From: Amycolatopsis echigonensis
Lineage (GTDB): Bacteria; Actinomycetota; Actinomycetes; Mycobacteriales; Pseudonocardiaceae
DNA length: 64,000 bases
Direction of reading: 5' to 3'
Assembly (NCBI RefSeq): GCF_014174495.1
Contig: NZ_JACJHR010000015.1
Coordinates: 1 to 64,000 of the forward strand
Part shown: in pieces, positions 35,367 through 44,568 of the stretch
How positions within the stretch are numbered: position 1 is the first letter of the stretch
Layout: each line of letters starts with the position of its first letter
Program-made: the position numbers and the translations under genes
The notes under the pieces: generated by a model
Database searches by the model: none
What the model saw: the letters and a program-made list of their open reading frames with translations, nothing else
What the model was told of the DNA's origin: nothing

Positions 35367-36281
35367 GTGGAGACGGTGATCACCACCGCGGCCGTCGTGC
35401 TCGCGCTGCTCCTGTGCGTCGCGGTAGTCGCACTGTGGCGGCTGTACAACGACGGAATGCGCCGCGCCGACGCGGCCGCGCGGCTCGTGGCGGCGGAGCG
35501 CGCGAAAGGCGACCAGCAGCAGCTCGCGCTGCGCCGGTACGAGGTGGCGTTCGCGTCGATCCACGGCCGCGGCGAACTCGGCGAGCAGGTGCTCGTGGAA
35601 ACCGCGCGCGCACTCGGACTGCGGGAGGGACTGCACTTCACCCTGCAGACCGATCTGGGCGGCGGCGGGAGCGCCAAGCCCGACCTGGTGCTGAATGTCG
35701 GCGGCGGCCGGGCAGTTCCGGTCGACGCGAAGGCGAGCATGGCCATCTGGGCGGAGGCGGTCGAGACCGACGACCCGGAGGAACGGCTCGACGCGCTGCG
35801 CGTCCACGTCCGGCAGCTGCGCTCCCGCGCGGCGGAGCTGGCGGGCAAGGGCTACCAGCGCTGGGCGGACGCGATTTACGGCACCATCATGTTCATCCCG
35901 TCCGACGCTGCCGTGGTCGCCGCTCTCGACACCGATCCCGAACTGCTGCGCTGGCTGATCGACCGTCGCGTCTTCCTGTGCGGCCCAACGGGATTCGGGG
36001 TACTCGCGTCGGCTGCGCTGTTCGCCGCCAGCGACCGGGCGCTCGTCGAGGACGTCGAGCAAGTGCGCGCGGGCGCCGCCGCCGCGCACCGCGCCGCGGG
36101 CAATGCGGTCGAGGCGCTGAATCTGTCCACGACGCACCTGCAGCGCTTCGTCTCGGCCCGTCGTCGGGAACTCGAGGCACTGGAGTCGTTCCGTGCGACA
36201 GTCGCGCCGCTCACCGACGCGTCGGGCAGTCCGGCACCGGTGCCGCAGCTTCGGAAGGGAGACGAGGTGGCAGCTGGTTGA
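35367..36281 (+). CDS. rmuC: RmuC-like DNA recombination protein
   Basis: A 304-residue membrane-anchored RmuC homologue. A single N-terminal helix (TVITTAAVVLALLLCVAVVALWRL) is followed by a short coil and the RmuC nuclease-like core: AKPDLVLNVGGGRAVPVDAKASMAIW (PD-(D/E)XK-like Asp and Lys), then GYQRWADAIYGTIMFIPSDAAVVAALDTDPELL and GPTGFGVLASAAL. Escherichia coli RmuC limits recombination at inverted repeats; the long coiled coil of that protein is mostly absent here. The GTG at 35367 has GAGGAGG just upstream. Its DNA-damage promoter links it to sbcDC. Confidence 0.85.
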   Translation: METVITTAAVVLALLLCVAVVALWRLYNDGMRRADAAARLVAAERAKGDQQQLALRRYEVAFASIHGRGELGEQVLVETARALGLREGLHFTLQTDLGGGGSAKPDLVLNVGGGRAVPVDAKASMAIWAEAVETDDPEERLDALRVHVRQLRSRAAELAGKGYQRWADAIYGTIMFIPSDAAVVAALDTDPELLRWLIDRRVFLCGPTGFGVLASAALFAASDRALVEDVEQVRAGAAAAHRAAGNAVEALNLSTTHLQRFVSARRRELEALESFRATVAPLTDASGSPAPVPQLRKGDEVAAG

Positions 36282-36860
36282 GGGAGCGGTGCGATGGCCG
36301 CAGGCTCGACAGTCGCGATCGGACGATCGACGCCTGCTTTCGCGGGACGGGTCTGGCAGCGTCGCTTGCGGGCGTCGGGATGACGGCCTCAGGTTCGCTG
36401 GATGCGAGCTGATGCTTGGAGCCTGGCAGGGCTTTGGGGTCGAGCGGAGTTCGGTCAGGCGGGGTGGTGACGCGACGCCAGCGCTGTGTGGCGGGCCTTG
36501 GGTGTGGCGGCACGGTCCGACGGTATGAGACTGCGACACGGATCCGATGACACAGTCCCGGCGGGCACGGCCCGGCGGAACGAGCGCGGAAGCGCGAACT
36601 GGCGGAGCGAGTCTCAGCGGCGCGATCCCGTGGCGTAGGTCTCAGCGGGTGCGATGTGGTGCATCCAGGCTGGGCGGCGCGGCCCGGCGGTCGTGAGCTC
36701 CGACAGGGCGGTGCCCGACGGCGTGAGCCTTGGCAGCCTGACCTGACGGAGCAAGCTGAGCGGCACGGCCCGGCGGCGTGAGCCTCGCCAGCGCCTACCG
36801 GCGGGGTGAGCCTCGCCAACGCGGCCCGGTGGGGCGAGCATTGGCGGCGCAGTCTGACGG

Positions 36861-36944
36861 GGGCGAACGTCGGCGGCACAGCCTGGCGGGGCGAACGTCG
36901 GCGGCACAGCCTGGCGGGGCGAACGTCGGCGGCACAGCCTGGCG
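36861..36944. repeat. Three exact tandem 28-bp repeats
   Basis: Units start at 36861, 36889 and 36917 and are identical over 28 bp, beginning GGGCGAACGTCGGCGGCACA. Degenerate relatives precede and follow them. 28 is not a multiple of three, so the array shifts frame with each unit and cannot encode a repeat protein. Confidence 0.8.
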
Positions 36945-37391
36945 GGGCGAGCGCGGTCGGCTCGGTCCGGCGGGGCGTGAGCTGGCAGCCGGATCGGCAG
37001 AGCGTCCCAGCGACGTCTGGCACGGCTGCCCTGACGACTTGCCTACGGAGTGCGGTCTCGCACGGGCGTTTGCCGGGAGCGGTAGCGCACCGCAGCGAGG
37101 CGGCAGGCGTCGAACGTCCGCTGAGCGCCGTCCCGATGAGCGGCGAGCCGCGAGAGTGTGTCGGCAGGCAAGGCGGGGCCGCGGTCCGCGTGATCACGTC
37201 CTCCGCCGTCGGCAGCTTTCGGCGGTGGCGCGCGTCGAGCGAGCGCGCGCCGGAGTCCGGATTGCCCGGAACCAACGGCGGAGTCCAGGTTGGACACTGC
37301 CGCCCGGGCGGGCGAAAGGGCAGGGTTCCGACGTCGCACGGGCAGGGTCTGAACGCTCAGGCGGCTCACGGGAACGTCAATTCCTGGTCAA

Positions 37392-37418
37392 GTTCCGGAA
37401 CGGCGAATGTTCCGGAAC
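37392..37418. promoter_or_regulatory. Twin GTTCCGGAAC palindromes
   Basis: Two perfect copies, at 37392-37401 and 37409-37418, with starts 17 bp apart, lie about 270 bp upstream of the DUF6542 gene. The same decamer is found at 349-358. Paired palindromes look like an operator, but no regulator gene is adjacent. Confidence 0.35.
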
Positions 37419-37688
37419 GGGACCGGCGATGCCGCCGTTGCCGTTGTCGGCTGGTGGCCTAGCCTGGGGTCAGCGCAGGGCCGGGAAACGGGCAGCCAGA
37501 CCATACCGTCGGTATCACCGCTGGTCAGAGGTCTGGTCCACTGGTTCCCCGTCCGGCGGAGCGGGGCGGACAGGCCGTACCGCGGGTACCGCTCGACCGT
37601 ACGAAATGTCATGCGGTCGAGTGGCTGCTTCGTGCTGTCCTCGGCAGTGCCAACAAGATCGTGACAAGTACGGGCTACGGTGTGCCTC

Positions 37689-38591
37689 GTGACCGCGATA
37701 CGCGATCGCCAGAGCGATCCTGATGCCGATGACGCCCCCGTGCCGTGGGACGAGCGTCTCGTCGTCGGCACGAGGCGCGGCCTGCCCTGGTGGGCGGCCG
37801 TGCTCGTGGGCTTCGGCTTGGCAGTGCTCGGCGCCATCATCGACGAGAAGTCCTCCGGCAGCCTCGGTTTTGTTTTCAAGGCCGGCTACTTCCTCGGGGC
37901 CGTGATCGCGGTCGGTGCGGTGCAAAGACGCGGGCTGTTCGGTCCGATGGTGCAGCCGCCGCTGGTGCTCGCCGTCACCGTGCCGGGCGTCGTGCTGCTG
38001 ACCGGCGGGGGTTCGGAGGCCAGCGACACTCTGTCGAAGCTGCTCAACATCGGCACGCCGCTGATCAAGGGCTTCCCGACGATGGCGGTCACCACCGGCG
38101 TCACGCTGCTCTTCGGCTTCTTCCGGATCTACCGCGAACGCGACCCGGACGCTCCCGTCAAGATCAAGGACGGCAAGGTCCCGCGCGGCCGGAACGAGGA
38201 CGACGACAAAGCCAGCCGTCCGCGCTCGCGTCCGCCTGCCGGTCGCACCGGGCAGTCCGGTCAGACGCCGCCTCCGGGCAACCGTCGCCGTCCGCCTCGG
38301 GACCGGGATCTCGACGCTCCGCCGCCGCGCCGTCCGCGTCCGCCTGCCGACCCGGGTGCCCGTCCGCGGCGCGAGCCGTTGGATCCGAACGCTCCGCGCG
38401 GTGGCCGCAAGCCGCCTCCGGAGGGTCGTCGTCCCCGGCCGCCGGAAGGCGATCCGCGCCGTCGTGATCCGCGGGGCGACGCACCGCCGCCGCGTCGTCG
38501 GCCGCGCGGGGACGAGCCGCCGCCCGGACGTCCGCGTCCGCCTCGCCGGGAACCGCCCCGCCGCCAGCGTCCTTGGGAAGACGAAGGCTGA
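37689..38591 (+). CDS. DUF6542-type membrane protein with Pro/Arg-rich tail
   Basis: A 300-residue protein. The first half has four to five hydrophobic segments (WWAAVLVGFGLAVLGAIID, AGYFLGAVIAVGAV, PLVLAVTVPGVVLL, MAVTTGVTLLFGFFRIY). The second half (about 155-300) is a disordered, strongly basic Pro/Arg tail (RRPPRDRD, PPPRRPRPP and similar). It is at the position of Rv1111c between ychF and ispH. GTG 37689 lies seven bases after TACGGT, so it is probably leaderless. Its function is unknown; the tail could bind nucleic acid, acidic lipids or cell-division proteins. Confidence 0.8.
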   Translation: MTAIRDRQSDPDADDAPVPWDERLVVGTRRGLPWWAAVLVGFGLAVLGAIIDEKSSGSLGFVFKAGYFLGAVIAVGAVQRRGLFGPMVQPPLVLAVTVPGVVLLTGGGSEASDTLSKLLNIGTPLIKGFPTMAVTTGVTLLFGFFRIYRERDPDAPVKIKDGKVPRGRNEDDDKASRPRSRPPAGRTGQSGQTPPPGNRRRPPRDRDLDAPPPRRPRPPADPGARPRREPLDPNAPRGGRKPPPEGRRPRPPEGDPRRRDPRGDAPPPRRRPRGDEPPPGRPRPPRREPPRRQRPWEDEG

Positions 38592-38622
38592 CCGAGCGCA
38601 CAAGGCAGGCACTCCGCAGGCA

Positions 38623-38670
38623 AACGAAAAGGCCGCCGATCCCCTCACCGGGGTCGGCGGCCTTTTCGTT
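38623..38670. terminator. Terminator between DUF6542 and ispH
   Basis: A stem of about 21 bp with a single-base bulge, its arms starting AACGAAAAGGCCGCCGA, around a short CTCACC loop. A and T runs flank it, so it can end transcription from both convergent genes. The following 38671-38897 has lower GC and no gene that I can support. Confidence 0.85.
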
Positions 38671-38897
38671 GTGGCTAAAGGGATTCCCAGCGCCGTGGCT
38701 GCTCAGTGGACAAGCTTCACGCGGAGTTGCCAGGCATGACGGGTCCCGAAGCAAAGATCAGCTCTCGACTAATCGGTACAGCGGCAAAGCGCACCGCGCG
38801 CCCGGCCGAACATCGCAGCACCAAACGAAAGCCCGCCGATCCGAACTCCCTCGCCAGAAATCACCGCGAGGAGAGACATGCGGAAGACAACCTGCCC

Positions 38898-39908
38898 TCA
38901 GGACTCCGGCTTAACAGCCTTCCGAAGCTCCTTAGGCAACGCGAACGCGATCTTCTCGTTCGCCGTGGTCACCTCGTCCACCTGCCCGTACCCGCGCTCG
39001 GCCAGCCACTTCAGCAGGTCCATCACCAGCACGTCCGGCACGGAGGCACCCGACGTGACCCCGACCGTCGACACGCCCTCCAGCCACGCCTCGTCGACCT
39101 CGGACGCGAAGTCGATCAGGTGCGAAGCCGACGCGCCAGCCTTCAACGCGACCTCTACCAGCCGCTTCGAGTTCGACGAGTTCTTCGAGCCGACGACCAG
39201 CACCAGGTCGCACTCCGGGGCCATCGCCTTGACCGCGACCTGGCGGTTGGTGGTGGCGTAACAGATGTCGTCGCTGGGCGGGTCGGCCAAGGTCGGGAAG
39301 CGGTCGCGCAGCTGGTCGACGCGTTCCATCGTCTCGTCCACCGACAGCGTCGTCTGCGACAGCCAGATCACCTTCGACGGATCGCGCACGTCGACCTTGT
39401 CGACGTCCTCGGGCTTGTCGACCAGCTGCACCTTCTCCGGAGCCTCACCGGCCGTGCCCTCGACCTCCTCGTGGCCTTCGTGGCCGATGAGGAGGATGTC
39501 GTAGTCGTCCTTCGCGAACCGGTTGACCTCTTTGTGCACCTTGGTGACCAACGGGCAGGTCGCGTCGATGGTGCGCAGGTTCCGCTCCGCGGCCTCGGCG
39601 TGCACCGCGGGCGAGACGCCGTGCGCGGAGAACACCACGAGCGCGCCCTCGGGCACCTCGGAGGTCTCGTCGACGAAAATCACACCGCGTTCGCGCAGGG
39701 TGTCGACGACATGCCGGTTGTGCACGATTTCCTTGCGCACGTACACCGGCGGCCCGTACAGCTCGAGCGCCTTCTCGACGGCGACGACAGCGCGGTCAAC
39801 GCCGGCGCAGTAACCGCGCGGCTTCGCGAGCAGCACGCGTTTGGCGGCGCCGGACCGGGTGATCGTCGGGGTACCGGCGGGTTCGGTTCCGGGACTCGCA
39901 GAAGTCAT
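38898..39908 (-). CDS. ispH: 4-hydroxy-3-methylbut-2-enyl diphosphate reductase (IspH/LytB)
   Basis: The last enzyme of the MEP isoprenoid pathway, 336 residues. It reduces HMBPP to IPP and DMAPP using a [4Fe-4S] cluster. The three cluster cysteines are visible in [11 protein letters not shown] (Cys34), [14 protein letters not shown] and [11 protein letters not shown]. The SAHGVSP and [10 protein letters not shown] motifs, which bind diphosphate, are present. The ATG at 39908 follows GGAGG at very short spacing; a longer frame to 39974 lacks a better signal. It corresponds to Rv1110 (lytB2). Confidence 0.96.
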   Translation of the reverse strand: MTSASPGTEPAGTPTITRSGAAKRVLLAKPRGYCAGVDRAVVAVEKALELYGPPVYVRKEIVHNRHVVDTLRERGVIFVDETSEVPEGALVVFSAHGVSPAVHAEAAERNLRTIDATCPLVTKVHKEVNRFAKDDYDILLIGHEGHEEVEGTAGEAPEKVQLVDKPEDVDKVDVRDPSKVIWLSQTTLSVDETMERVDQLRDRFPTLADPPSDDICYATTNRQVAVKAMAPECDLVLVVGSKNSSNSKRLVEVALKAGASASHLIDFASEVDEAWLEGVSTVGVTSGASVPDVLVMDLLKWLAERGYGQVDEVTTANEKIAFALPKELRKAVKPES

Positions 39909-40058
39909 GCCTCCAGGGTACGGGCAGTGCCGATCCGGGGTTGAAGTCCTCGTTCGGATGACCGCCGCGGCCATTCAGGCTGTGCCGGGCGTCACGTCCG
40001 GTGCCTCTGGCCACCCGTTCGGTTGGGCAGGACGGCCTGGATGCGGCACGCTGGACCC

Positions 40059-40691
40059 ATGAAGCCACTCCCGCTCCCCCTCCGGGTCGCCGCGGGCCTC
40101 GCCGTCACCACCGCCGAGCGGGTTCGTGAGCTCCCGAAGCAGCTCACCGGCCTGCCGGTCACCGTCGTGAGCCAGGTGCTGCAGCTGTCCATGCGCGTCC
40201 AGCAGCACGTCACCGAGCTGGCCATCAAAGGCGACGACGCGCTGTCGATGCTGCGCCCGGTCGAGGACACCCCCAGCTGGGCCACGTTCGACGAGGACGC
40301 CGAGCCCGAGTTCGCCCGGCCCCGGCCCACGCTCGTGCCGGTCGACGACCTGCCCGAGCCGCGCACCAACGGCCACCGCACGCAGCCGCCGGATCTCCCC
40401 GCGGAAACCATCGACGATCCGTGGGTCGAGGAGACCCGCGCGCTCGCCGAGGAGCACTCCGAGGGCGAGAACGACAGCTCCGGCCCGGCTGGCCTGGGCA
40501 ATTACGACGAGCTGACCCTGCCGCAGCTGCGCGCCCGGCTGCGCCGGCTGACCGTGCCCCAGCTGGAGGAGCTGCTGGAGTACGAGAAGGCCCACGCCGA
40601 CCGCGCGTCGTTCGTCGGCATGCTGACGCGGCGGATCGGCAACGCGCGCAAGGCCGAGGAACAGCCGGGCGACCCCGCGGAAGGCCAGTGA
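40059..40691 (+). CDS. Lipid droplet-associated protein (Rv1109c family)
   Basis: A 210-residue protein with an amphipathic N-terminal half ([25 protein letters not shown], then [35 protein letters not shown]). An acidic middle and a C-terminal helical segment, [47 protein letters not shown], follow; the latter resembles a small helical adaptor domain found in other actinobacterial proteins. Homologues in mycobacteria and Rhodococcus are annotated as lipid-droplet-associated. It is the first gene of the xse operon, overlapping xseA by four bases (GTGA). Confidence 0.8.
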   Translation: MKPLPLPLRVAAGLAVTTAERVRELPKQLTGLPVTVVSQVLQLSMRVQQHVTELAIKGDDALSMLRPVEDTPSWATFDEDAEPEFARPRPTLVPVDDLPEPRTNGHRTQPPDLPAETIDDPWVEETRALAEEHSEGENDSSGPAGLGNYDELTLPQLRARLRRLTVPQLEELLEYEKAHADRASFVGMLTRRIGNARKAEEQPGDPAEGQ

Positions 40692-41953
40692 GCAACGACC
40701 CCGCCACCAGCGCGGAGAATCCGTGGCCGGTCCGCACCGTCGCGCGCAAAATCGGCGACTGGATCCACCGGCTCGGCGACGTCTGGGTCGAAGGCCAGGT
40801 CACGCAGATGAACGCGCGGCCCGGCACGCAGACCGCGTTCCTGACCCTGCGCGACCCGTCCGCGGACGTCTCGATGTCCGTCACCTGTCCGATGTGGCTG
40901 GTGCGCGAACTGCCGACGCCGCTGCGCGAAGGCGACCGGGTGGTCATCCACGCCAAGCCGTCGTTCTTCTTCGGCCGCGGCACGCTGAGCCTGCGCGCGG
41001 ACCAGATCCGCGCGGTCGGCATCGGCGAACTGCTCGCGCGGATCGAACGGCTGCGCAAGCTGCTGGCCGCCGAGGGCATGTTCGCCCGGGAGCGGAAACG
41101 TCCGATTCCCTTTCTGCCCAAGGGAATCGGCCTGATCACCGGACGCGCGTCGGCGGCCGAGCGGGACGTGCTGGCGAACGCACAGGCACGCTGGCCGCAC
41201 GTGTTGTTCAAGGTGCTGAACACCGCCGTGCAGGGTTCGCAGGCGGTGCCGCAAATCCTCCGCGCACTGTCCATCTTGGACAAAGATCCGGACATCGACG
41301 TGATCGTCATCGCCCGCGGCGGCGGCAGCGTCGAGGACCTGCTGCCGTTCTCCGACGAAGCGCTGTGCCGGGCGGTCGCGGCCGCGGGCACGCCGATCGT
41401 CAGCGCCATCGGGCACGAGCCGGACACGCCGCTGCTCGATCACGTCGCCGACCTGCGCTGCTCCACTCCGACCGACGCGAGCAAGCGCATCGTGCCGGAC
41501 GTCCGCGAGGAAACCGCCCGGGTGCGGCAGATGCGCGACCGCGGCCGTCGCGCGCTGCACGGCTGGGTCGACCGGGAGACGCGGCTGCTGACCCAGCTCC
41601 GCAGCCGTCCGTCGCTGGCCGATCCGCTGGGTCCGATCGAACGCAGGCTCAGCGACGTCGAGATGCACCGCGAACGCGGCCGTCGCGCGATGCTCAGCCT
41701 GCTCGCCAAGGACCAGGCGGAAGTCGCGAACGCGCGGGGCAGGCTGACCGCGCTCGGCCCGGCGGCCACGATGGAGCGCGGATACGCCGTTGTCCAGTTC
41801 ACTGATTCCGCGGGCAACCTCCACGTGCTCCGCTCCGTCTCCCAGATCGAGGACGGTGCGCGGCTGCGCGTGCGGGTCGCCGACGGGGCGGTCCACGCGG
41901 TGGCCGAATCCGTCGAGCCGACGACACCCGTACCGGAAGGAGAGCGGCCGTGA
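40688..41953 (+). CDS. xseA: Exodeoxyribonuclease VII large subunit
   Basis: The 421-residue catalytic subunit of ExoVII, which degrades single-stranded DNA. An N-terminal OB fold ([25 protein letters not shown]...) precedes the catalytic domain with [37 protein letters not shown] and [22 protein letters not shown]; a long coiled coil follows, then the C-terminal ERGYAVVQ segment. The GTG start at 40688 overlaps the previous stop by four bases. An uncharacterised gene lies between it and xseB, which is unusual. Confidence 0.95.
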   Translation: MSNDPATSAENPWPVRTVARKIGDWIHRLGDVWVEGQVTQMNARPGTQTAFLTLRDPSADVSMSVTCPMWLVRELPTPLREGDRVVIHAKPSFFFGRGTLSLRADQIRAVGIGELLARIERLRKLLAAEGMFARERKRPIPFLPKGIGLITGRASAAERDVLANAQARWPHVLFKVLNTAVQGSQAVPQILRALSILDKDPDIDVIVIARGGGSVEDLLPFSDEALCRAVAAAGTPIVSAIGHEPDTPLLDHVADLRCSTPTDASKRIVPDVREETARVRQMRDRGRRALHGWVDRETRLLTQLRSRPSLADPLGPIERRLSDVEMHRERGRRAMLSLLAKDQAEVANARGRLTALGPAATMERGYAVVQFTDSAGNLHVLRSVSQIEDGARLRVRVADGAVHAVAESVEPTTPVPEGERP

Positions 41954-42417
41954 TGCACCGGGCCCCGGCGTTCCTCCCGCTCACGGTGGACGCCGCCGCC
42001 CGGCTCGACGCCGGTCTCCTGCTGCGGCAGGCCCTGGTCACCGACCGCGCGGCCGACGAATGCTGGACGGCGCTGCTCGCGGGCTGCGGCACCGCCGCCC
42101 GGCGCGGACTGGCTCCGCAGCTCAGGCGACTGTCCGAGGCGACGTCGGAGCACGTCGGCGTCCGGTGGTGGTTCGCCGAAGGGACCGGGCACCGGCGACG
42201 GGTGGCGAGCGCGCAGGAGAACCTCGAAGACGCCATCGCGGACGGTGACGGGCAAGAGTTCGCGCTGGCTTTCGTCGGGTACGACCACGCGATGGCCAGC
42301 GCGGTGGTGGCTTGCCCGCGGCGGACTCGCCCCAGCGTCCCCGGCCAGCCCGGAACCGCCGCCGAACGCGGTAGTCTGCGCCGACAGCCCCGTGCACCAC
42401 AAGGTCGGAGAACGTGA
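41950..42417 (+). CDS. Uncharacterised 155-residue protein between xseA and xseB
   Basis: It starts at GTG 41950 (or ATG 41953), overlapping the xseA stop by four bases, and its own stop overlaps the xseB GTG by four bases. Residues 1-115 look like a small helical alpha/beta domain ([50 protein letters not shown]). The final 40 residues are basic and low-complexity, rich in Arg and Pro. I do not recognise a family. The double coupling implies that it is made in fixed ratio with exonuclease VII. Confidence 0.75.
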   Translation: MMHRAPAFLPLTVDAAARLDAGLLLRQALVTDRAADECWTALLAGCGTAARRGLAPQLRRLSEATSEHVGVRWWFAEGTGHRRRVASAQENLEDAIADGDGQEFALAFVGYDHAMASAVVACPRRTRPSVPGQPGTAAERGSLRRQPRAPQGRRT

Positions 42418-42638
42418 GCGAAGCAGACACCGCCGGACTCGGTTACGAGCAGGCCCGCGACCAGCTCGTCGAAGTGGTGAAGGAACTCGAGGCCGGCGGG
42501 CTGTCCCTGGAGCAGTCGCTCGAGCTCTGGGAGAAGGGCGAGCGGCTCGCCAAGGTGTGCGAACGGCATCTGGAAGGCGCCCGCGAGCGGATCGAGGCCG
42601 CGCTGGCCTCGGTCGAGACCGACGACGACACAGAGTGA
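42414..42638 (+). CDS. xseB: Exodeoxyribonuclease VII small subunit
   Basis: A 74-residue helical protein with the XseB pattern: [52 protein letters not shown]. It binds the coiled coil of XseA. GTG 42414 follows GGAG (42407-42410) and overlaps the upstream stop (GTGA). The acidic end (VETDDDTE) is typical. Confidence 0.95.
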   Translation: MSEADTAGLGYEQARDQLVEVVKELEAGGLSLEQSLELWEKGERLAKVCERHLEGARERIEAALASVETDDDTE

Positions 42639-42727
42639 CGTGCACCATGCGTGGCTGAATCGGTCAGGTGGTTCCGGGATCTGACAGACTGGGCACCCGC
42701 TGACGAACCGTGTTCCGGGAGGCCACC

Positions 42728-43786
42728 ATGACCACCGCCAGTGACCGCAGCCGACGCGAAGCGCCTGATCGCAACCTCGCCATGGAACTGGTGCGGGTGA
42801 CCGAGGCAGCCGCGATGGCGGCCGGCCGCTGGGTCGGCCGCGGCGACAAGATCGGCGGCGACGGTGCTGCCGTCGACGCGATGCGCCAGCTCGTCTCCAC
42901 CGTCTCGATGCGCGGCGTCGTCGTCATCGGCGAGGGCGAGAAGGACGAAGCGCCGATGCTGTTCAACGGCGAAGAAGTCGGCAACGGCGACGGCCCGGAC
43001 TGCGACGTCGCGGTCGACCCGGTCGACGGCACCACGCTCATGGCGAAGGGCATGCCGAACGCGCTGGCCGTGCTCGCCGTCGCCGAGCGCGGCGCGATGT
43101 TCGACCCGTCCGCGGTGTTCTACATGGAGAAGCTGGCCGTCGGCCCGGACGCGGCGGGCAAGGTGGACATCTCCGCCCCGGTCGCGGAGAACATCCGGCG
43201 CGTGGCGAAGGCGAAGAACTCCAGCGTCAGCGACGTGACGGTCTGCATCCTCGACCGGCCGCGGCACGAGCAGCTGGTCAAGGAGGTCCGCGAGGCGGGG
43301 GCCCGGATCCGGTTCATCTCGGACGGCGACGTCGCGGGGGCCATCGCCGCGGCCCGGCCGACCACCGGCGTCGACATGCTGCTCGGCATCGGCGGGACGC
43401 CCGAGGGCATCATCGCCGCCTGCGCGATGAAGTGCCTCGGCGGCGAGCTGCAGGGCCGGCTGTGGCCGAAGGACGACGCGGAGCGCGAGAAGGCGCTCGC
43501 GGCGGGCCACGATCTGGACCGGATCCTGCTCAACGACGACCTGGTCACCGGCGACAACGTGTTCTTCTGCGCGACCGGCGTCACCGACGGCGACCTGCTG
43601 CGCGGCGTCCACTACCGGGCGGGCGGCGCGACGACGCAGTCGATCGTCATGCGGTCGAAGTCCGGGACGGTCAGAATGATCGACGGCTACCACCGGCTCG
43701 AGAAGCTGCGGGCGTACTCGTCGGTCAACTTCGACGGCAACCTCGACCTCGACGAGGACGACCACGTGGTGCCTCCGCTGCCCTGA
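42728..43786 (+). CDS. glpX: Class II fructose-1,6-bisphosphatase
   Basis: A 352-residue gluconeogenic phosphatase of the GlpX family, the main FBPase in actinobacteria. Metal and phosphate motifs are [41 protein letters not shown] and [24 protein letters not shown]. The ATG at 42728 has GGGAGG six bases upstream. The order xseB-glpX-fumC resembles that of M. tuberculosis (Rv1107c, Rv1099c, Rv1098c). Confidence 0.96.
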   Translation: MTTASDRSRREAPDRNLAMELVRVTEAAAMAAGRWVGRGDKIGGDGAAVDAMRQLVSTVSMRGVVVIGEGEKDEAPMLFNGEEVGNGDGPDCDVAVDPVDGTTLMAKGMPNALAVLAVAERGAMFDPSAVFYMEKLAVGPDAAGKVDISAPVAENIRRVAKAKNSSVSDVTVCILDRPRHEQLVKEVREAGARIRFISDGDVAGAIAAARPTTGVDMLLGIGGTPEGIIAACAMKCLGGELQGRLWPKDDAEREKALAAGHDLDRILLNDDLVTGDNVFFCATGVTDGDLLRGVHYRAGGATTQSIVMRSKSGTVRMIDGYHRLEKLRAYSSVNFDGNLDLDEDDHVVPPLP

Positions 43787-43805
43787 TCTGCCAAGGAGTT
43801 TCCCG

Positions 43806-44567
43806 GTGTCGAAACGGCTGCTCGCGCTGGTGCTGACTGTCCTCACCGGAGTCGTGCTCAGCGCGGGCAGCGCTTCGGCCGGGCCCGCTGCGCCGTCGAT
43901 CGTCGGCGGGACCGACGCGGACCAGCCGTACCCGTTCGCGGTGTCCCTGCACACTTCGGGCGGCGCGCTGTTCTGCGGCGGCTCGCTGATCGCGCCCACG
44001 TGGGTGGTCACCGCGGCGCATTGCCTGTCCGCGAAGGACCCGGCGACGCTCGGGTTGCGCGTCGGCAGCAACGACGCGGACGAGGGCGGGGAAACTCCGA
44101 AAGCGGCGGAATTCGTACTGCACCCGCATTTCAATGCCGAAACGCAAACGGGCGACATCGGCCTGATCCGGCTGACCGCTCCGGTGAAAGCCGCGCCTAT
44201 CGCGATCGCCGGTTCGGCCGCACCAGGCACGGCGGTCCGGGTAATCGGCTGGGGCCAGACATGCGCGACGCCGAATTGCGGCCCGGTGTCGAAGACACTG
44301 CGCCAGCTCGACACGCAACTGGTGCCGGGCGCGAAATGCACGTCGACGTTCGACGGAACTTCCGAGCTGTGCACGGAAAGCCCCGGCGGATCCGGCTCGT
44401 GCTACGGCGATTCCGGAGGCCCAGAGCTGCTCCGCGACGGCGACCGGTGGGTGCTGGCCGGGATGGTCAGCCGCCCGGGAAACCGGTCGTCGGCCTGCGG
44501 ATCGGCACCGTCGATCGCGACCTCGGCGGTGGCGTATCAGCCTTGGCTGGCGGAGAAAACCGGCTGA
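43806..44567 (+). CDS. Secreted S1-family serine protease
   Basis: A 253-residue chymotrypsin-fold protease. A signal peptide ending SAGSASAG leads to the mature start IVGG at residues 32-35. The triad is His72 (TAAHC), Asp117 (GDIGLIRL) and Ser203 (GDSGGP). The residue equivalent to chymotrypsin 189, six before the Ser, is Gly197 rather than Asp, so the S1 pocket should not prefer Arg or Lys. Six cysteines outside the signal allow three disulfides. It lies 19 bp after glpX, starting at GTG with AAGGAG upstream, so it may be co-transcribed. Confidence 0.92.
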   Translation: MSKRLLALVLTVLTGVVLSAGSASAGPAAPSIVGGTDADQPYPFAVSLHTSGGALFCGGSLIAPTWVVTAAHCLSAKDPATLGLRVGSNDADEGGETPKAAEFVLHPHFNAETQTGDIGLIRLTAPVKAAPIAIAGSAAPGTAVRVIGWGQTCATPNCGPVSKTLRQLDTQLVPGAKCTSTFDGTSELCTESPGGSGSCYGDSGGPELLRDGDRWVLAGMVSRPGNRSSACGSAPSIATSAVAYQPWLAEKTG

Positions 44568-44568
44568 G

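Larger units (their letters stand above)
36282..37688. other. 1.4-kb non-coding region with degenerate GC-rich repeats
   Basis: No frame on either strand shows domain content; the long open frames reflect composition and repeats. From about 36690 to 36960 runs a degenerate array related to CGGCGGGGTGAGCCTCGCC, ending in three exact 28-bp copies (36861-36944). Twin GTTCCGGAAC dyads occur at 37392-37418. The promoter of the DUF6542 gene lies at the right end. Confidence 0.5.

Noticed and set aside
36861..36944. CRISPR-like array of 28-bp repeats
   Set aside because: The repeats abut with no spacers and no cas genes are in the window.
36211..37275. Long minus-strand frame, and plus-strand frames at 36778 and 36806, across the 28-bp repeat region
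   Set aside because: The repeat unit is not a multiple of three, codon usage is unlike the neighbours, and no motif is present.
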